Below, piece after piece: positions 7,958-17,640 of a stretch of DNA of 64,000 nt. The number at the start of each line of letters is the position of its first letter. Position 1 is the stretch's first letter. The DNA lies in assembly GCF_900312995.1 (NCBI RefSeq), contig NZ_ONZI01000001.1, positions 310,001 to 374,000 of the forward strand, in the 5' to 3' direction. Origin of the DNA: Kushneria phyllosphaerae. GTDB lineage: Bacteria > Pseudomonadota > Gammaproteobacteria > Pseudomonadales > Halomonadaceae. The notes below the pieces were generated by a model that worked only from the letters and a program-made list of their open reading frames with translations, was not told the origin of the DNA and ran no database searches. The position numbers and the translations under genes are program-made.

Positions 7958-8845
7958 CTAATATGAAAGATTCAGCGTTTGGGTATGGTCCCAGATGGCG
8001 CTGGCTACCGCCGGCAGATTGTCCTGACTCAAACGAATGAGACTGATGGTGGCACAGGGCTGATCGGCAATCGGGTTGAGGCGAACCCCGCCATCCATGA
8101 AATAGTCGGGTAGCGCACTGACCGGTGCGATGGCATATATCTGCCCTCGCCGAACCTCTTCATGAATGATGCTGGGAGCATTGGTCTCTACCACCACGCG
8201 CGGTGTAACGCCGGCCGCCTGAAAGCAGCGGTCAAGAATATGGCGATTGTGCATGCCCCTGTCGAAAAGGCAGAGGGGCAGAAGTCCCAGCTCGTGCCAC
8301 TGAAAACAGCGCTCGGGGGCGATGTTGCTGCTTTCTGCAGAAAGTAGTACGAACGTTTCCCTGTAAAGATCGAGCGTCTCGAACCCCTGCTGAACCCCAT
8401 GCTCGGTATAGGCAATCGCCAGATGAAGTTCCCGTTCCTTTAAGCGCCGCGCAATCTCCTGGGTACTGAGCGACACGATTTCCAGCGTCAGGTCCGGAAT
8501 CACGCGACGATATTCATCAGCCAGCGTCGAGATCGCACGCAGTGCAGAGGGCACGGCACCGATGGCGAGATGACCGCCGGAGATGCGCTGGGCCAGCGCA
8601 GCCTCCTGACGCAACCCATCGAGGGAATCAAGCGTTTGACGCGCCCACTTCAACACACGCCACCCTTCTTCGGTCAGTCCCTGAAAACGCCGATCGCGCT
8701 GAATGATGGTGACCTTGAGTTCCTCCTCCAGCTGGCGTATGCCCGCGGATAGCGCCGGCTGCGAGACCCGACATGACTCGGCCGCACGTGCGAAATGGCG
8801 GTGTTCTGCCACGGCGACAAGATAGTGCAGTTGCCTGAGAAACAT
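7958..8845 (-). CDS. LysR-family transcriptional regulator
   Basis: 295 aa, standard LysR length. The N-terminal winged helix-turn-helix is clear: FLRQLHYLVAVAEHRHFARA and SCRVSQPALSAGIRQLEEEL. The rest is a periplasmic-binding-like effector domain. I placed the start at 8845, where GAGGG precedes the ATG; the frame runs on to 8995 without family similarity. It lies directly upstream of the formate dehydrogenase gene on the same strand, so formate metabolism is a reasonable target. It diverges from pgm across a 287-bp gap in which I find no convincing promoter pair. Confidence 0.88.
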   Translation of the reverse strand: MFLRQLHYLVAVAEHRHFARAAESCRVSQPALSAGIRQLEEELKVTIIQRDRRFQGLTEEGWRVLKWARQTLDSLDGLRQEAALAQRISGGHLAIGAVPSALRAISTLADEYRRVIPDLTLEIVSLSTQEIARRLKERELHLAIAYTEHGVQQGFETLDLYRETFVLLSAESSNIAPERCFQWHELGLLPLCLFDRGMHNRHILDRCFQAAGVTPRVVVETNAPSIIHEEVRRGQIYAIAPVSALPDYFMDGGVRLNPIADQPCATISLIRLSQDNLPAVASAIWDHTQTLNLSY

Positions 8846-9132
8846 GATTCCCTCATGGATACGATCCTGTGGATACCCCGGCCCTCTCCCGTGAAAGCCA
8901 TCGGACAAAGGGTACCGGGCAAAACACCATGTCATGATGATAAAAGCGCCGATCACAGGCGCCGGTCGCGACCTATCCAGAACCGCCCGCAACATGAAGG
9001 ACAGGAGTGTGCGAAGCGTGACGTTTCACTGTATGAGGCGCCAGGCATGACAAAAAGGCACAGAGGCCCGCGCACCTCGCCTGCTAGAATGACGCGTAAA
9101 TTCTGTTGTCACGCTTCTCAAAGGATGAAGAG

Positions 9133-10797
9133 ATGAGCATCGATTCCAATGCAGGGCAGTTGCCCGACGAGCACCGCCTCGCCAATCTGCCGCGTCTGGT
9201 GTCGCGCTACTACAGCGAACGCCCCGACGTGTCGGATCCCGCCCAGCAGGTGGCCTTCGGTACGTCCGGTCATCGCGGCTCATCGCTGAAGACCAGCTTC
9301 AACGAGTGGCACATCTTGGCCACCACTCAGGCGATCTGTGACTACCGTCGCGAGCAGGGCATCACCGGGCCGCTGTTTATCGGCATGGACACGCATGCGC
9401 TGTCCGAGCCCGCGTTTGTGTCGGCACTTGAAGTGCTGGCCGCCAACCATGTTGAGACCTGCATTGACGCCGGCTGTGAGGAAACGGGCGGCGAGCCGGG
9501 CTATACGCCCACGCCGGCGCTGTCGAATGCGATTCTCAACCACAATCGTGATCGTGACCGCGATCTGGCCGATGGCATCGTGATCACGCCGTCGCACAAC
9601 CCGCCGGTGGATGGCGGTTTCAAGTACAACCCCACCAACGGTGGCCCCGCCGATACCAACATCACCAAATGGATTCAGGAGCGGGCCAACGAACTGCTGG
9701 CCAACGATCTTGAAGGCGTCAAGCGCGTCAGCTATGCCGAGGCCCTCAAGGCGCCCACCACACAGCGCTTTGACTTCATCGACAGCTACGTCTCGGGCCT
9801 TGAAAAGGTCATCGACATGGCCGCGATCCGTGACTCGGGACTGACCTTCGGCGTTCATCCGCTGGGTGGGGCCGGCGTGCACTACTGGACCCGTATTGCC
9901 GAGCGTTATCAGCTGCCGCTGGAAGTGATCTCCACCACTGTGGACGCCACCTTTCGCTTCATGCGTCTGGACTGGGACGGCAAGATCCGCATGGACTGCT
10001 CCTCGCCCTACGCCATGGCCGGTCTGATCGAGAACAAGGACCGCTTTGACGTCTCCTTTGCCTGCGACACCGACCATGACCGTCACGGCATCGTGGCGCG
10101 CTCCACCGGCCTTTTGAACCCCAACCACTATCTGGCCGTGGCGATCGAGTACCTCTTCACCCATCGCCCACAGTGGGGCGATCAGGCCGCGATCGGCAAG
10201 ACGCTAGTCTCCTCGTCGATGATCGACCGTGTGGCCGCGGGCATCGGCAAGCCCGTGGTCGAAGTCCCGGTAGGCTTCAAGTGGTTCGTGGACGGTCTGA
10301 TGGACGGCAGCCTCGGCTTTGGCGGTGAAGAATCCGCCGGGGCCTCATTTTTGACCTTTGACGGCAAACCCTGGTCGACCGACAAGGACGGCATCATTCT
10401 CGGCCTGCTGGCCGCCGAAATGACCGCTGTCACCGGCAAGGACCCGGGCGAGCGCTATCAGGCGCTGACCGAGCGCTTCGGTGCACCGGTCTATGCCCGC
10501 GTCGATGCCCCGGCCGATCGCGACCAGAAGGCCCGCCTGGGCAAGCTCTCTCCCGAGCAGGTCACGGCCTCCGAACTGGCCGGTCATGCCATCACCCGCA
10601 AGCTCACCGAAGCGCCCGGCAACGGTGCGGCCATCGGCGGGCTCAAGGTGGAAACCGAGGCCGGCTGGTTCGCCGCGCGCCCGTCGGGTACCGAAGATGT
10701 CTACAAGATCTATGCCGAAAGCTTTGAAGGCGAAGATCACTTGAAGCGCATTCAGGAAGAAGCCAAAGCGCTGGTGGACGGCGTGCTCAAGGGCTGA
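9133..10797 (+). CDS. pgm: Phosphoglucomutase (alpha-D-glucose phosphate-specific)
   Basis: 554 aa, close to the 546 aa of E. coli Pgm. It interconverts glucose 1-phosphate and glucose 6-phosphate. The catalytic phosphoserine is Ser154 in the ITPSHNPP loop; the metal loop DTDHDRHG, sugar-binding [10 protein letters not shown] and phosphate-binding [15 protein letters not shown] are all present. The start at 9133 has AAGGA at proper spacing. A strong terminator follows, so it appears monocistronic. Confidence 0.95.
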   Translation: MSIDSNAGQLPDEHRLANLPRLVSRYYSERPDVSDPAQQVAFGTSGHRGSSLKTSFNEWHILATTQAICDYRREQGITGPLFIGMDTHALSEPAFVSALEVLAANHVETCIDAGCEETGGEPGYTPTPALSNAILNHNRDRDRDLADGIVITPSHNPPVDGGFKYNPTNGGPADTNITKWIQERANELLANDLEGVKRVSYAEALKAPTTQRFDFIDSYVSGLEKVIDMAAIRDSGLTFGVHPLGGAGVHYWTRIAERYQLPLEVISTTVDATFRFMRLDWDGKIRMDCSSPYAMAGLIENKDRFDVSFACDTDHDRHGIVARSTGLLNPNHYLAVAIEYLFTHRPQWGDQAAIGKTLVSSSMIDRVAAGIGKPVVEVPVGFKWFVDGLMDGSLGFGGEESAGASFLTFDGKPWSTDKDGIILGLLAAEMTAVTGKDPGERYQALTERFGAPVYARVDAPADRDQKARLGKLSPEQVTASELAGHAITRKLTEAPGNGAAIGGLKVETEAGWFAARPSGTEDVYKIYAESFEGEDHLKRIQEEAKALVDGVLKG

Positions 10798-10822
10798 TCG
10801 TCCCCAAGGACAGCCTCATGAG

Positions 10823-10849
10823 AAAGGCCGGCGATTGCCGGCCTTTTTT
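10823..10849 (+). terminator. Rho-independent terminator of pgm
   Basis: AAAGGCCGGC pairs with GCCGGCCTTT around a GATT loop, with a run of six T at 10844-10849. It begins 26 nt after the pgm stop. Confidence 0.92.
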
Positions 10850-10914
10850 GTGTCAGAACCATCAGGTGGCGACATGAGTCCACATGACGGTCCATTAATC
10901 GATGGCGCCCTGAA

Positions 10915-11547
10915 CTACTGGCCCGAGTTGTCCGGGCGCTCCATATCAAAGCGCACGCTCTCGTTGATGGTGTAATAGGTGGTTGGCCCGCCAGAGCGCA
11001 GGATCGGCTCGGCGGCAGCGGTCTGATAGATGCCGTCTTCCAGCAGATGCTGATCGATGTGGACGCCCACCACTTCGCCCATGACCAGCCAGGTATCGAG
11101 CTTTTCGCCGTCGGCGGACTGCAGCTGGATCAGCTGAGTCAGTCGGCACTCGAACGAGACTGGCGCTTCCAGTACGCGCGGTACCTTCACCACGTTTGAG
11201 GCGGCCGGCGTCAGCCCGGCCAGCGCAAACTCATCCACATCGGCGCCGACGCTGGCGCTCGAGGTGTTCATCTTCTCGGCCAGCGGCTGCGTGGCCAGAT
11301 GCCAGCAGAACTCGCCGGTGGCCTCGATGTTGGCCACGCTGTCCTTCCAGCCGGCGCTGGCAAAGCCGATGATCGGCGGCGCGGCACAAAAGGCATTAAA
11401 AAAGCTGTAGGGCGCCAGATTGAGTCCGCCCTCGGCATTTTGCGAGGAGACCCAGCCGATCGGGCGCGGGGCAATGATCGCCTTGAAGGGATCGTGCGGC
11501 AGGCCGTGGCCCTTGCGCGGCTCATAAAAGTGAAACGACTCGGTCAT
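10915..11547 (-). CDS. Flavin reductase family protein (FMN-binding split barrel)
   Basis: 210 aa. The sequence fits the DIM6/NTAB flavin reductase-like family: IIAPRPIGWVSSQNAEGGLN near the N-terminus is the FMN phosphate-binding region, followed by LAPYSFFNAFCAAPPIIGFA and the CRLTQLIQLQ barrel strands. Members reduce free flavin or act as the reductase half of two-component monooxygenases. No partner oxygenase is adjacent, so its role is open. It is divergent from mnmE across 173 bp. Confidence 0.85.
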   Translation of the reverse strand: MTESFHFYEPRKGHGLPHDPFKAIIAPRPIGWVSSQNAEGGLNLAPYSFFNAFCAAPPIIGFASAGWKDSVANIEATGEFCWHLATQPLAEKMNTSSASVGADVDEFALAGLTPAASNVVKVPRVLEAPVSFECRLTQLIQLQSADGEKLDTWLVMGEVVGVHIDQHLLEDGIYQTAAAEPILRSGGPTTYYTINESVRFDMERPDNSGQ

Positions 11548-11720
11548 GAATGCTCTCCGGTGTTGCGGTATCGATTAGTCTGCGAACCACTATAGCAATG
11601 ACCAGCCCGCTTGACCGGTGTCATCGACCGGCGCTTGCAGCGTTTGGTCCCAGCGCTGACAATCGGCGCCATATCATTCATGGCCGCCTCTGCCGGCTTT
11701 ATCACCATTTCGGAACGCTC

Positions 11721-13082
11721 ATGCTCGACCAGGACACCATCAGTGCGCTGGCCACCCCGCCCGGGCGCGGCGGCGTCGGCATCATTCGCCTGTCCGGCGC
11801 CAGAACCGCCGACATCGCCCGCGTCATGCTGGGGTTTGACCCCGAACCCCGTCGCGCCCATTACGGCCCCTTTCTGGGCGCCGAGGGTCAGGTACTCGAT
11901 GAAGGCATCGCGCTGTGGTTTCCAGGCCCCAACTCGTTTACCGGTGAAGACGTGCTGGAGCTTCAGGGCCACGGCGGCCCGGTCATCATGGACTGGCTTC
12001 TGGAGCGCACCGTGGCGCTGGGCGCGCGCCTGGCACGCCCCGGAGAGTTCTCGGAGCGGGCCTTTTTAAACGACAAGCTCGATCTGGCGCAGGCCGAGGC
12101 GATTGCCGATCTGATCGAGGCCAGCTCGCGCGCGGCGGCCGAAAACGCCCTGCACTCGCTGCAGGGCGAGTTCTCGACCCGGGTACAGGCGCTGGTGCAA
12201 CGCCTCATTGAGCTGCGCATCTTTGTTGAGGCCGCCATCGACTTCCCCGAAGAAGAGATCGACTTTCTCGGCGATGGTCGTGTCGCCGAAATGCTCTCGA
12301 ATGTGCGGGCAAGCCTTTCCGAGGTGCGCGCCAGCGCTGCCCAGGGCGCGCTGATGCGTGAAGGCATGAGCGTGGTGATCGCCGGGCGCCCCAACGCGGG
12401 CAAATCAAGCCTTCTCAACGCCCTGACCGAGCGCGAAACCGCGATCGTCACCGACATTGCCGGCACCACCCGGGACGTGCTGCGCGAGCACATTCATCTG
12501 GATGGCATGCCGCTGCACATCATCGACACCGCCGGCCTTCGTGACACGCCGGATGCGGTGGAAAAAATCGGCGTCCAGCGTGCCTGGGCAGAGATCGAAA
12601 AGGCGGATCGGGTGCTTTTGATGGTCGACAGTCGCGAAAGCGGTGAGCTTGATCCGATGGCAATCTGGCCCGAGTTCGTCGAGCGCCTGCCCGACCCGTC
12701 AAAGCTCACTCTGGTGCGCAACAAGATCGATGAAAGTGGCGAAACCAGCGAGCCTGACCTTGCCACTACCCCGCCGGTGATTCGTTTGTCCGCCACCACG
12801 GGCGCCGGCGTGGAGCATCTGAAAGCGCACCTCAAGGGCGTGATGGGATTCCAGTCGACCAGCGAAGGCCGCTTCTCCGCCCGCCGTCGTCACCTGGATG
12901 CCCTCGACCGGGCCGGACAGGCGCTGACCCACGGCGCGGATCAGCTGGCCAGCGCCAGTGCCGGCGAGCTGCTGGCCGAAGACCTGCGCGCCGCCCAGGA
13001 CTCGCTCGGTGAGATCACCGGCGAATTCACCGCCGATGAATTGCTGGGCGAGATTTTTGGCAGTTTCTGCATCGGTAAATAA
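11721..13082 (+). CDS. mnmE: tRNA modification GTPase MnmE
   Basis: 453 aa. With MnmG it installs the carboxymethylaminomethyl group on wobble uridine-34 of tRNAs. Residues 1-120 are the formyl-THF-binding domain ([20 protein letters not shown]). The helical domain is interrupted by a G domain: P-loop GRPNAGKSS near residue 222, [15 protein letters not shown] and NKID. The protein ends in the diagnostic FCIGK with the functional cysteine. The ATG at 11721 matches the family start; the frame is open upstream to 11550. Its usual neighbours yidC and mnmG are 11.6 kb and 27.9 kb away. Confidence 0.96.
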   Translation: MLDQDTISALATPPGRGGVGIIRLSGARTADIARVMLGFDPEPRRAHYGPFLGAEGQVLDEGIALWFPGPNSFTGEDVLELQGHGGPVIMDWLLERTVALGARLARPGEFSERAFLNDKLDLAQAEAIADLIEASSRAAAENALHSLQGEFSTRVQALVQRLIELRIFVEAAIDFPEEEIDFLGDGRVAEMLSNVRASLSEVRASAAQGALMREGMSVVIAGRPNAGKSSLLNALTERETAIVTDIAGTTRDVLREHIHLDGMPLHIIDTAGLRDTPDAVEKIGVQRAWAEIEKADRVLLMVDSRESGELDPMAIWPEFVERLPDPSKLTLVRNKIDESGETSEPDLATTPPVIRLSATTGAGVEHLKAHLKGVMGFQSTSEGRFSARRRHLDALDRAGQALTHGADQLASASAGELLAEDLRAAQDSLGEITGEFTADELLGEIFGSFCIGK

Positions 13083-13201
13083 ATTCATATCGGCCAACAG
13101 GTGCTGCAGAAAAGGCAGTCCGACGCGTTCGCCGGCCGCCGTTTTGCCAGTCAAACGATATCGTGCCCGGGGCGGCTGCCCCGCGCTCAAGGAAAGTTGC
13201 C

Positions 13202-14098
13202 ATGCCCCTTCATGACGTGATCGATCCACGGGCGTCTTCCATCGACTACCTGCTGCTCGATGTCTTTACCGCCACCCCCTTTCAGGGCAACCCGCTGGCC
13301 GTGTTCCCTGATGCAGGCGCCCTGAGCGCCCGCGTCATGCAGCAAATGGCGCGCGAGCTCAATCTGTCGGAGTCGGTGTTCATGACCGCCACCGCCATGC
13401 CAGGCGTGTTTGATGTGCGCATCTTTACGCCGCATCAGGAGCTGCCCTTTGCAGGGCATCCCACCATCGGCGCGGCCTGGCTGTTGCGCGAAATCGGCTG
13501 GCATGACGATCAGACCCCGCTGATCCTGCGTGAACGGGCCGGTGATGTCCCCATTCGCTTTGATGGCGAGCAGGCCTGGCTCAGTACGCCCAGCCCCTTG
13601 AGCCTCGAGCCGAGTCCTCTGTCGCGTTCAAACGCCGCGGCCCTGCTGGGACTCTCGGTGGAGATACTGATCGATGAGCCGGTGGTCGGCTCTACCTGCG
13701 GCTCGCCCTTTCATCTGATCAGGCTGTCCTGTGTGGAAGCACTGGGTGAGGTTCGCGCCAACCCGGCCCTGCTGCCGGAGGTGCTTAACACCGAGCACGG
13801 CGCCAATGTCTATCTGTACGTCGAGGAAGGGGAGCGCTGCATTCAAACGCGCAAGCTGCGCATCAGTGATCAGGTCGTGGAAGACCCGGCCACCGGCAGT
13901 GCCGCCGCGCCGCTGGCCGGTTATCTGGCCCAACAGTCACCTCAGACCGGCACGCTGGAATACACCATCATGCAGGGCCTCGAGATGGGCCGGCCCAGCC
14001 GCATCGGCGTACTGGTCGACAAGACCGGCCAGGACATCACGGCCATTCACGTGGGCGGAACGGCCGTGGTCATCGGTGAAGGCCGCCTTCGTCTCTAG
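13202..14098 (+). CDS. PhzF-family isomerase-like protein
   Basis: 298 aa. Two symmetrical halves of the diaminopimelate-epimerase fold. Signatures: YLLLDVFTATPFQGNPLAVF at the start, ELPFAGHPTIGAA in the first half and VEDPATGSAAAPLAGYL in the second. The family active-site glutamate is in LNLSESVFM. Most chromosomal PhzF proteins have no known substrate and no phenazine genes are nearby, so the name marks family only. AAGGAAAG precedes the ATG by 5 nt. Confidence 0.88.
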   Translation: MPLHDVIDPRASSIDYLLLDVFTATPFQGNPLAVFPDAGALSARVMQQMARELNLSESVFMTATAMPGVFDVRIFTPHQELPFAGHPTIGAAWLLREIGWHDDQTPLILRERAGDVPIRFDGEQAWLSTPSPLSLEPSPLSRSNAAALLGLSVEILIDEPVVGSTCGSPFHLIRLSCVEALGEVRANPALLPEVLNTEHGANVYLYVEEGERCIQTRKLRISDQVVEDPATGSAAAPLAGYLAQQSPQTGTLEYTIMQGLEMGRPSRIGVLVDKTGQDITAIHVGGTAVVIGEGRLRL

Positions 14099-14123
14099 AC
14101 CGTCTCCAGACAGGGCGACCGGC

Positions 14124-15293
14124 TCAGGCGGCCCGGGACTGGCGCTCATGACGCCGTGCCAGCATCCAGATGGCAAGCCCGCCCAGCGCCAAAAGACAGC
14201 CCACCACGCCGGTCGAGCGAAAGCCAAAGCCCAGCGCCAGCGTCATGCCCGCAAGCCAGGGGCCGAGGGCATTGGCCATGTTGAAGGCCACGTGGTTAAG
14301 CGCCGCTGCCATGTTCTGCGCCTCGCCGGCCACATCCATCAGGCGGGTCTGCAAAATGGTGCCCAGCGCCCCGCCAATGCCGATGCAGAAGACATCAAGG
14401 CTGATCAGCCACGGGTTGCCCGCCACCAGCGGGAAAACACCCAGCGCCACCGCGCTCCAGATCAGAAGGGCACCGGCGGTGGGCATCAGGGCGCGGTCGG
14501 CAAAACGCGGCACGACAATATTGCCGATCGTCATGCCCAGACCAAAGATGGCCAGCACCAGCGGAATGGTGGCAGACGACATCTGCGTCACGCTGTCCAG
14601 CGTCGAGGTCAGATAGGTATACACCGAAAACATGCCGCCAAAGCCTACCGCGCCGATGGCCAGCGTCAGCAGCACGGCGCCGTTTTTCAGCGCCCGCAGT
14701 TCCCCCTTGGCACTGCGCTCGCTGGCCACGCCCGTTTTGGGCGCAAACAGGGCGATCATGACCACGGTCAACAGGGCCAGGGTGGTCACCAGCCAGTACC
14801 CCGAGCGCCAGCCGATGGCATTACCCAGCCAGGTCGCCAGCGGCACGCCGACGATGGTGGCCACCGTCAGGCCCAGCATGACCATGCCCACTGCACGCGT
14901 GCGCTTGCCGCTGGTCACGACCGAGGCCGCCATCAGAGCCGCCAGCCCGAAGTAGGCGCCGTGCGGCAGGCCGCTCAAAAAGCGAAACAGCACCAGCGAG
15001 CTGTAGCTTGAGGCCAGCGCGCTCATGGCGTTGCCAAGCGCAAACAGGGTCATGAGAATCAAAAGCAGCCACTTTCGATCGATACGCGCCGCCAGTACGG
15101 TAATGACGGGCGCGCCGATGACCACGCCCAGTGCATAGGCGCTGATGATGTGACTGGCCGTGGACGGGTCGATCTGCATGTCATGCTGAATAAAGGGCAG
15201 CAGACTCATGGTGGCAAATTCGGTCGTACCGATGGCAAAGCCACCGGTAGCCAGCGCCAGAAGAACAAGCAGGGGATGGGTATGACGAACCAT
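14124..15293 (-). CDS. MFS efflux transporter, DHA1/AraJ type
   Basis: 389 aa with about 12 hydrophobic segments. It starts with the DHA1 pattern ALATGGFAIGTTEFATMSLL and has the loop-2/3 motif AARIDRKWLLL and the first-half block SGLPHGAYFGLAA, which fit the AraJ/sugar-efflux subfamily. It probably exports a small solute or drug with proton antiport; the substrate is not predictable. It ends 26 bp from the convergent phzF gene, with no clear terminator in between. The start at 15293 has GAGG upstream; the frame is open to 15335. Confidence 0.88.
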   Translation of the reverse strand: MVRHTHPLLVLLALATGGFAIGTTEFATMSLLPFIQHDMQIDPSTASHIISAYALGVVIGAPVITVLAARIDRKWLLLILMTLFALGNAMSALASSYSSLVLFRFLSGLPHGAYFGLAALMAASVVTSGKRTRAVGMVMLGLTVATIVGVPLATWLGNAIGWRSGYWLVTTLALLTVVMIALFAPKTGVASERSAKGELRALKNGAVLLTLAIGAVGFGGMFSVYTYLTSTLDSVTQMSSATIPLVLAIFGLGMTIGNIVVPRFADRALMPTAGALLIWSAVALGVFPLVAGNPWLISLDVFCIGIGGALGTILQTRLMDVAGEAQNMAAALNHVAFNMANALGPWLAGMTLALGFGFRSTGVVGCLLALGGLAIWMLARRHERQSRAA

Positions 15294-15460
15294 GAAGCCT
15301 CGCAGAGGAATGAAAAAGGCGATCCTCACCACCACGCCGGGCAGGGCGCGGGAGACGAGGGATCAGTATAGGGGTCAAAACGTCGAAGGCGCCGGTAGCG
15401 GTTTACGCTCGGCACCCGGTTATACTGTCATGACATCAAACCGGACCCGGATTTTAGACT

Positions 15461-16522
15461 ATGGTCGAAGCATCACGCCACGGCGAATACAAGGTGCCCG
15501 GCGGCAAGCTGCTGGTCGCCGACATCACCATCGACGATGGCCGGCTGGCCGCGGTGCGACTGTCGGGGGACTTTTTCCTTGAGCCCGACGACGCACTCGA
15601 TGCCATCAATCAGGCACTGGTGGGCGCAAGCGTGGCTACCGGTGCCGAGGCGCTGGCCGAACGCGTGCGCCAGGCGCTGCCGGAAGGCACCGTCATGGTG
15701 GGCCTGTCGGCGCCGGCAGTGGCCACGGTCATCCGCCGGGCGCTGGCGGGCGCCTCCGACTGGCGCGAGCATACCTTTGGCCTGATCCATCGCCCACCGG
15801 AATCGCCGGCACTGCACATGGCCCTTGATGAAGTGCTCACCCGGGAAGTCGCCGAAGGCCGGCGCGGGCCGACGCTGCGAGTCTGGGAGTGGGACCGCCC
15901 GGCCGTGATCATCGGCAGCTTTCAATCGCTGTCCAACGAGGTCGACATGGACGCCGCCCGCGCGTTCGATATCGAGGTCGTGCGCCGCATCAGTGGTGGC
16001 GGCGCAATGTTCGTTGAGCCTGGCAACACCATCACCTGGTCGCTGATCGTGCCGGAGACCCTGGTCGAGGGCCTGTCGTTTGTCGAAAGCTACGCCTTTC
16101 TCGACGAGTGGGTGATTCAGGCACTGGGCGACATGGGCATCCGCGCCTGGTATGTCCCCATCAATGACATCACCTCCGAGGGCGGCAAGCTGGCCGGCGC
16201 CGCGCAAAAGCGCCTGGGCGGAGCCGTGCTGCATCACGTCACCATGGCCTACGACATCGATGCCGAGCGCATGACGAACGTGTTGCGCATCGGCCGCGAG
16301 AAGCTCTCCGACAAGGGCATCACCAGCGCCGGCAAGCGCGTCGACCCGCTGAGAAGCCAGACCGGTCTGGCACGCGAGGTCATTATCGAGCGCATGGCGG
16401 CCTCCTTTGGCGCGCGCTACACCCTCACCCCTGACGATGTTCGCCCCGAGGAACTGACCGCAGCGCAGGCCTTGGCGGTATCGAAGTTTCAGGACGAGGC
16501 GTGGCTGACCCGCGTGCCCTAG
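15461..16522 (+). CDS. Lipoate-protein ligase A-like protein with N-terminal accessory domain
   Basis: 353 aa in two parts. Residues about 8-95 (EYKVPGGKLLVADITIDDG, LSGDFFLEPDDAL) resemble the LplA accessory (C-terminal/LplB-like) domain. Residues about 105-350 are the biotin/lipoate ligase catalytic domain: SPALHMALDEVL, RVWEWDRPAVIIGSFQS, VVRRISGGGAMFVEPGNTI, KLAGAAQKR with the conserved lysine, and VLHHVTMAYD. In E. coli LplA the accessory domain is at the C-terminus, so the order here is reversed. It should attach lipoate (or a related acyl group) to E2 or H-protein domains; the exact substrate is uncertain. Confidence 0.8.
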   Translation: MVEASRHGEYKVPGGKLLVADITIDDGRLAAVRLSGDFFLEPDDALDAINQALVGASVATGAEALAERVRQALPEGTVMVGLSAPAVATVIRRALAGASDWREHTFGLIHRPPESPALHMALDEVLTREVAEGRRGPTLRVWEWDRPAVIIGSFQSLSNEVDMDAARAFDIEVVRRISGGGAMFVEPGNTITWSLIVPETLVEGLSFVESYAFLDEWVIQALGDMGIRAWYVPINDITSEGGKLAGAAQKRLGGAVLHHVTMAYDIDAERMTNVLRIGREKLSDKGITSAGKRVDPLRSQTGLAREVIIERMAASFGARYTLTPDDVRPEELTAAQALAVSKFQDEAWLTRVP

Positions 16523-16564
16523 CCCGACCGGGTGACGGGCCGCGTCAGCCAGGGACCGCTGGTC

Positions 16565-16598
16565 GAAAACCGTTAGTCAAAAACCGTTAGTCAAAAAC
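16565..16598. repeat. 14-bp tandem duplication over the CDF transporter stop codon
   Basis: Two copies of the unit (G/A)AAAACCGTTAGTC at 16565-16578 and 16579-16592, followed by a partial third copy AAAAAC. On the minus strand the unit includes the transporter's own TTT GAC TAA end, so the stop-codon region has been duplicated downstream. Confidence 0.85.
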
Positions 16599-17486
16599 AA
16601 TGTCGGCAGCCTTGTGCTCGGCCTTGTGCTCGGGCTCGACGTGAATGGTGATGCGCACCTCGCCCAGTGCCTGACGCAGCCCGGCTTCGATGCGATCGCA
16701 GATTTCATGGGCGTGAAACACCGTGGTTTCGCCGGGGACCACAAGATGAAAATCGACAAAGGTGGCGCGGCCGGCATGACGGGTACGCACATCGTGGGCC
16801 TCGACGGCACCTTCGCCGGTCACGACGATGACATGATGGATCAGTTCCAGGGTATCGGGCGGCACGGCTTCATCCATCAGCCCACTCAGCGATTCCCGGA
16901 TCACCTGCGCGCCCGACCAGAGAATATTGATGGCCACGATAATCGCCACCAGCGGGTCCAGCAGCCACCAGTGGGTCGTCATGGCCAGCCCGACACCAAT
17001 GATGACACCGGCCGAGGTGACCACGTCGGTAAAGAGATGACGACCATCGGCGACCAGCGCCGGCGAGCGCTCGCGACGACCGATGCGAATCAGCACGCGC
17101 GACCAGACCGCATTGATCAGGGTGGCCGTCAGACTGAAGACAATCCCCATCAGCGGCAGCTGGAGCGGCTGCGGGTCCATGATCCCGGTCACGGCCTCGC
17201 GCAGGATCAAAAGCGCCGCGATGATGATCATCACGCCTTCCAGCACGGCGCTGAAAAACTCCGCCTTGTGATGGCCGTAGGGATGATTGTCATCGGCCGG
17301 CATGGCGGCCACCCGAATGGCAATCAGCGCTGCCACGGCAGTGACCACGTTGACCATGCTCTCCAGCGCATCCGAGAGCAGGGCCACCGAGCCTGTCAGG
17401 GCATAGGCCAGCGTCTTGAGGCCAAGCACGGCAAAGCCTACCAGCAGGCTGGTCCAGGCTATTTTCATCGTGGTGGACACGATCAT
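16587..17486 (-). CDS. Cation diffusion facilitator (CDF) metal transporter
   Basis: 299 aa. Six hydrophobic segments are followed by a cytoplasmic domain from about residue 210. Metal-site residues are visible in SVALLSDALESMVN (helix 2), the HPYGHHKAEF loop and LVADGRHLFTDVVTS (helix 5, HxxxD). CDF proteins export Zn2+, Fe2+, Mn2+ or related ions in exchange for protons; HxxxD in helix 5 is common in zinc or iron exporters, but the ion is not certain. The C-terminus is His/Glu-rich (HVEPEHKAEHKAAD). The start at 17486 has AGGA only 2 nt upstream. Confidence 0.9.
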   Translation of the reverse strand: MIVSTTMKIAWTSLLVGFAVLGLKTLAYALTGSVALLSDALESMVNVVTAVAALIAIRVAAMPADDNHPYGHHKAEFFSAVLEGVMIIIAALLILREAVTGIMDPQPLQLPLMGIVFSLTATLINAVWSRVLIRIGRRERSPALVADGRHLFTDVVTSAGVIIGVGLAMTTHWWLLDPLVAIIVAINILWSGAQVIRESLSGLMDEAVPPDTLELIHHVIVVTGEGAVEAHDVRTRHAGRATFVDFHLVVPGETTVFHAHEICDRIEAGLRQALGEVRITIHVEPEHKAEHKAADIVFD

Positions 17487-17640
17487 TTCCTCACGCGTTG
17501 AAGCGCCCTAGCGTAATCGTCACCGCCGACAACAACAACGTGAATCCGGAATCAAACCACCCCGCAGTGCGTGACCCTTTGTTACACTGCCGGGGGCTCT
17601 GCCCTGATGTCCATCCATCCTTTCAATCGAATCAACGCCC

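Noticed and set aside
13202..14098. Reading the PhzF protein as part of a phenazine cluster
   Set aside because: No other phenazine gene is present; chromosomal PhzF homologues are common without phenazines.
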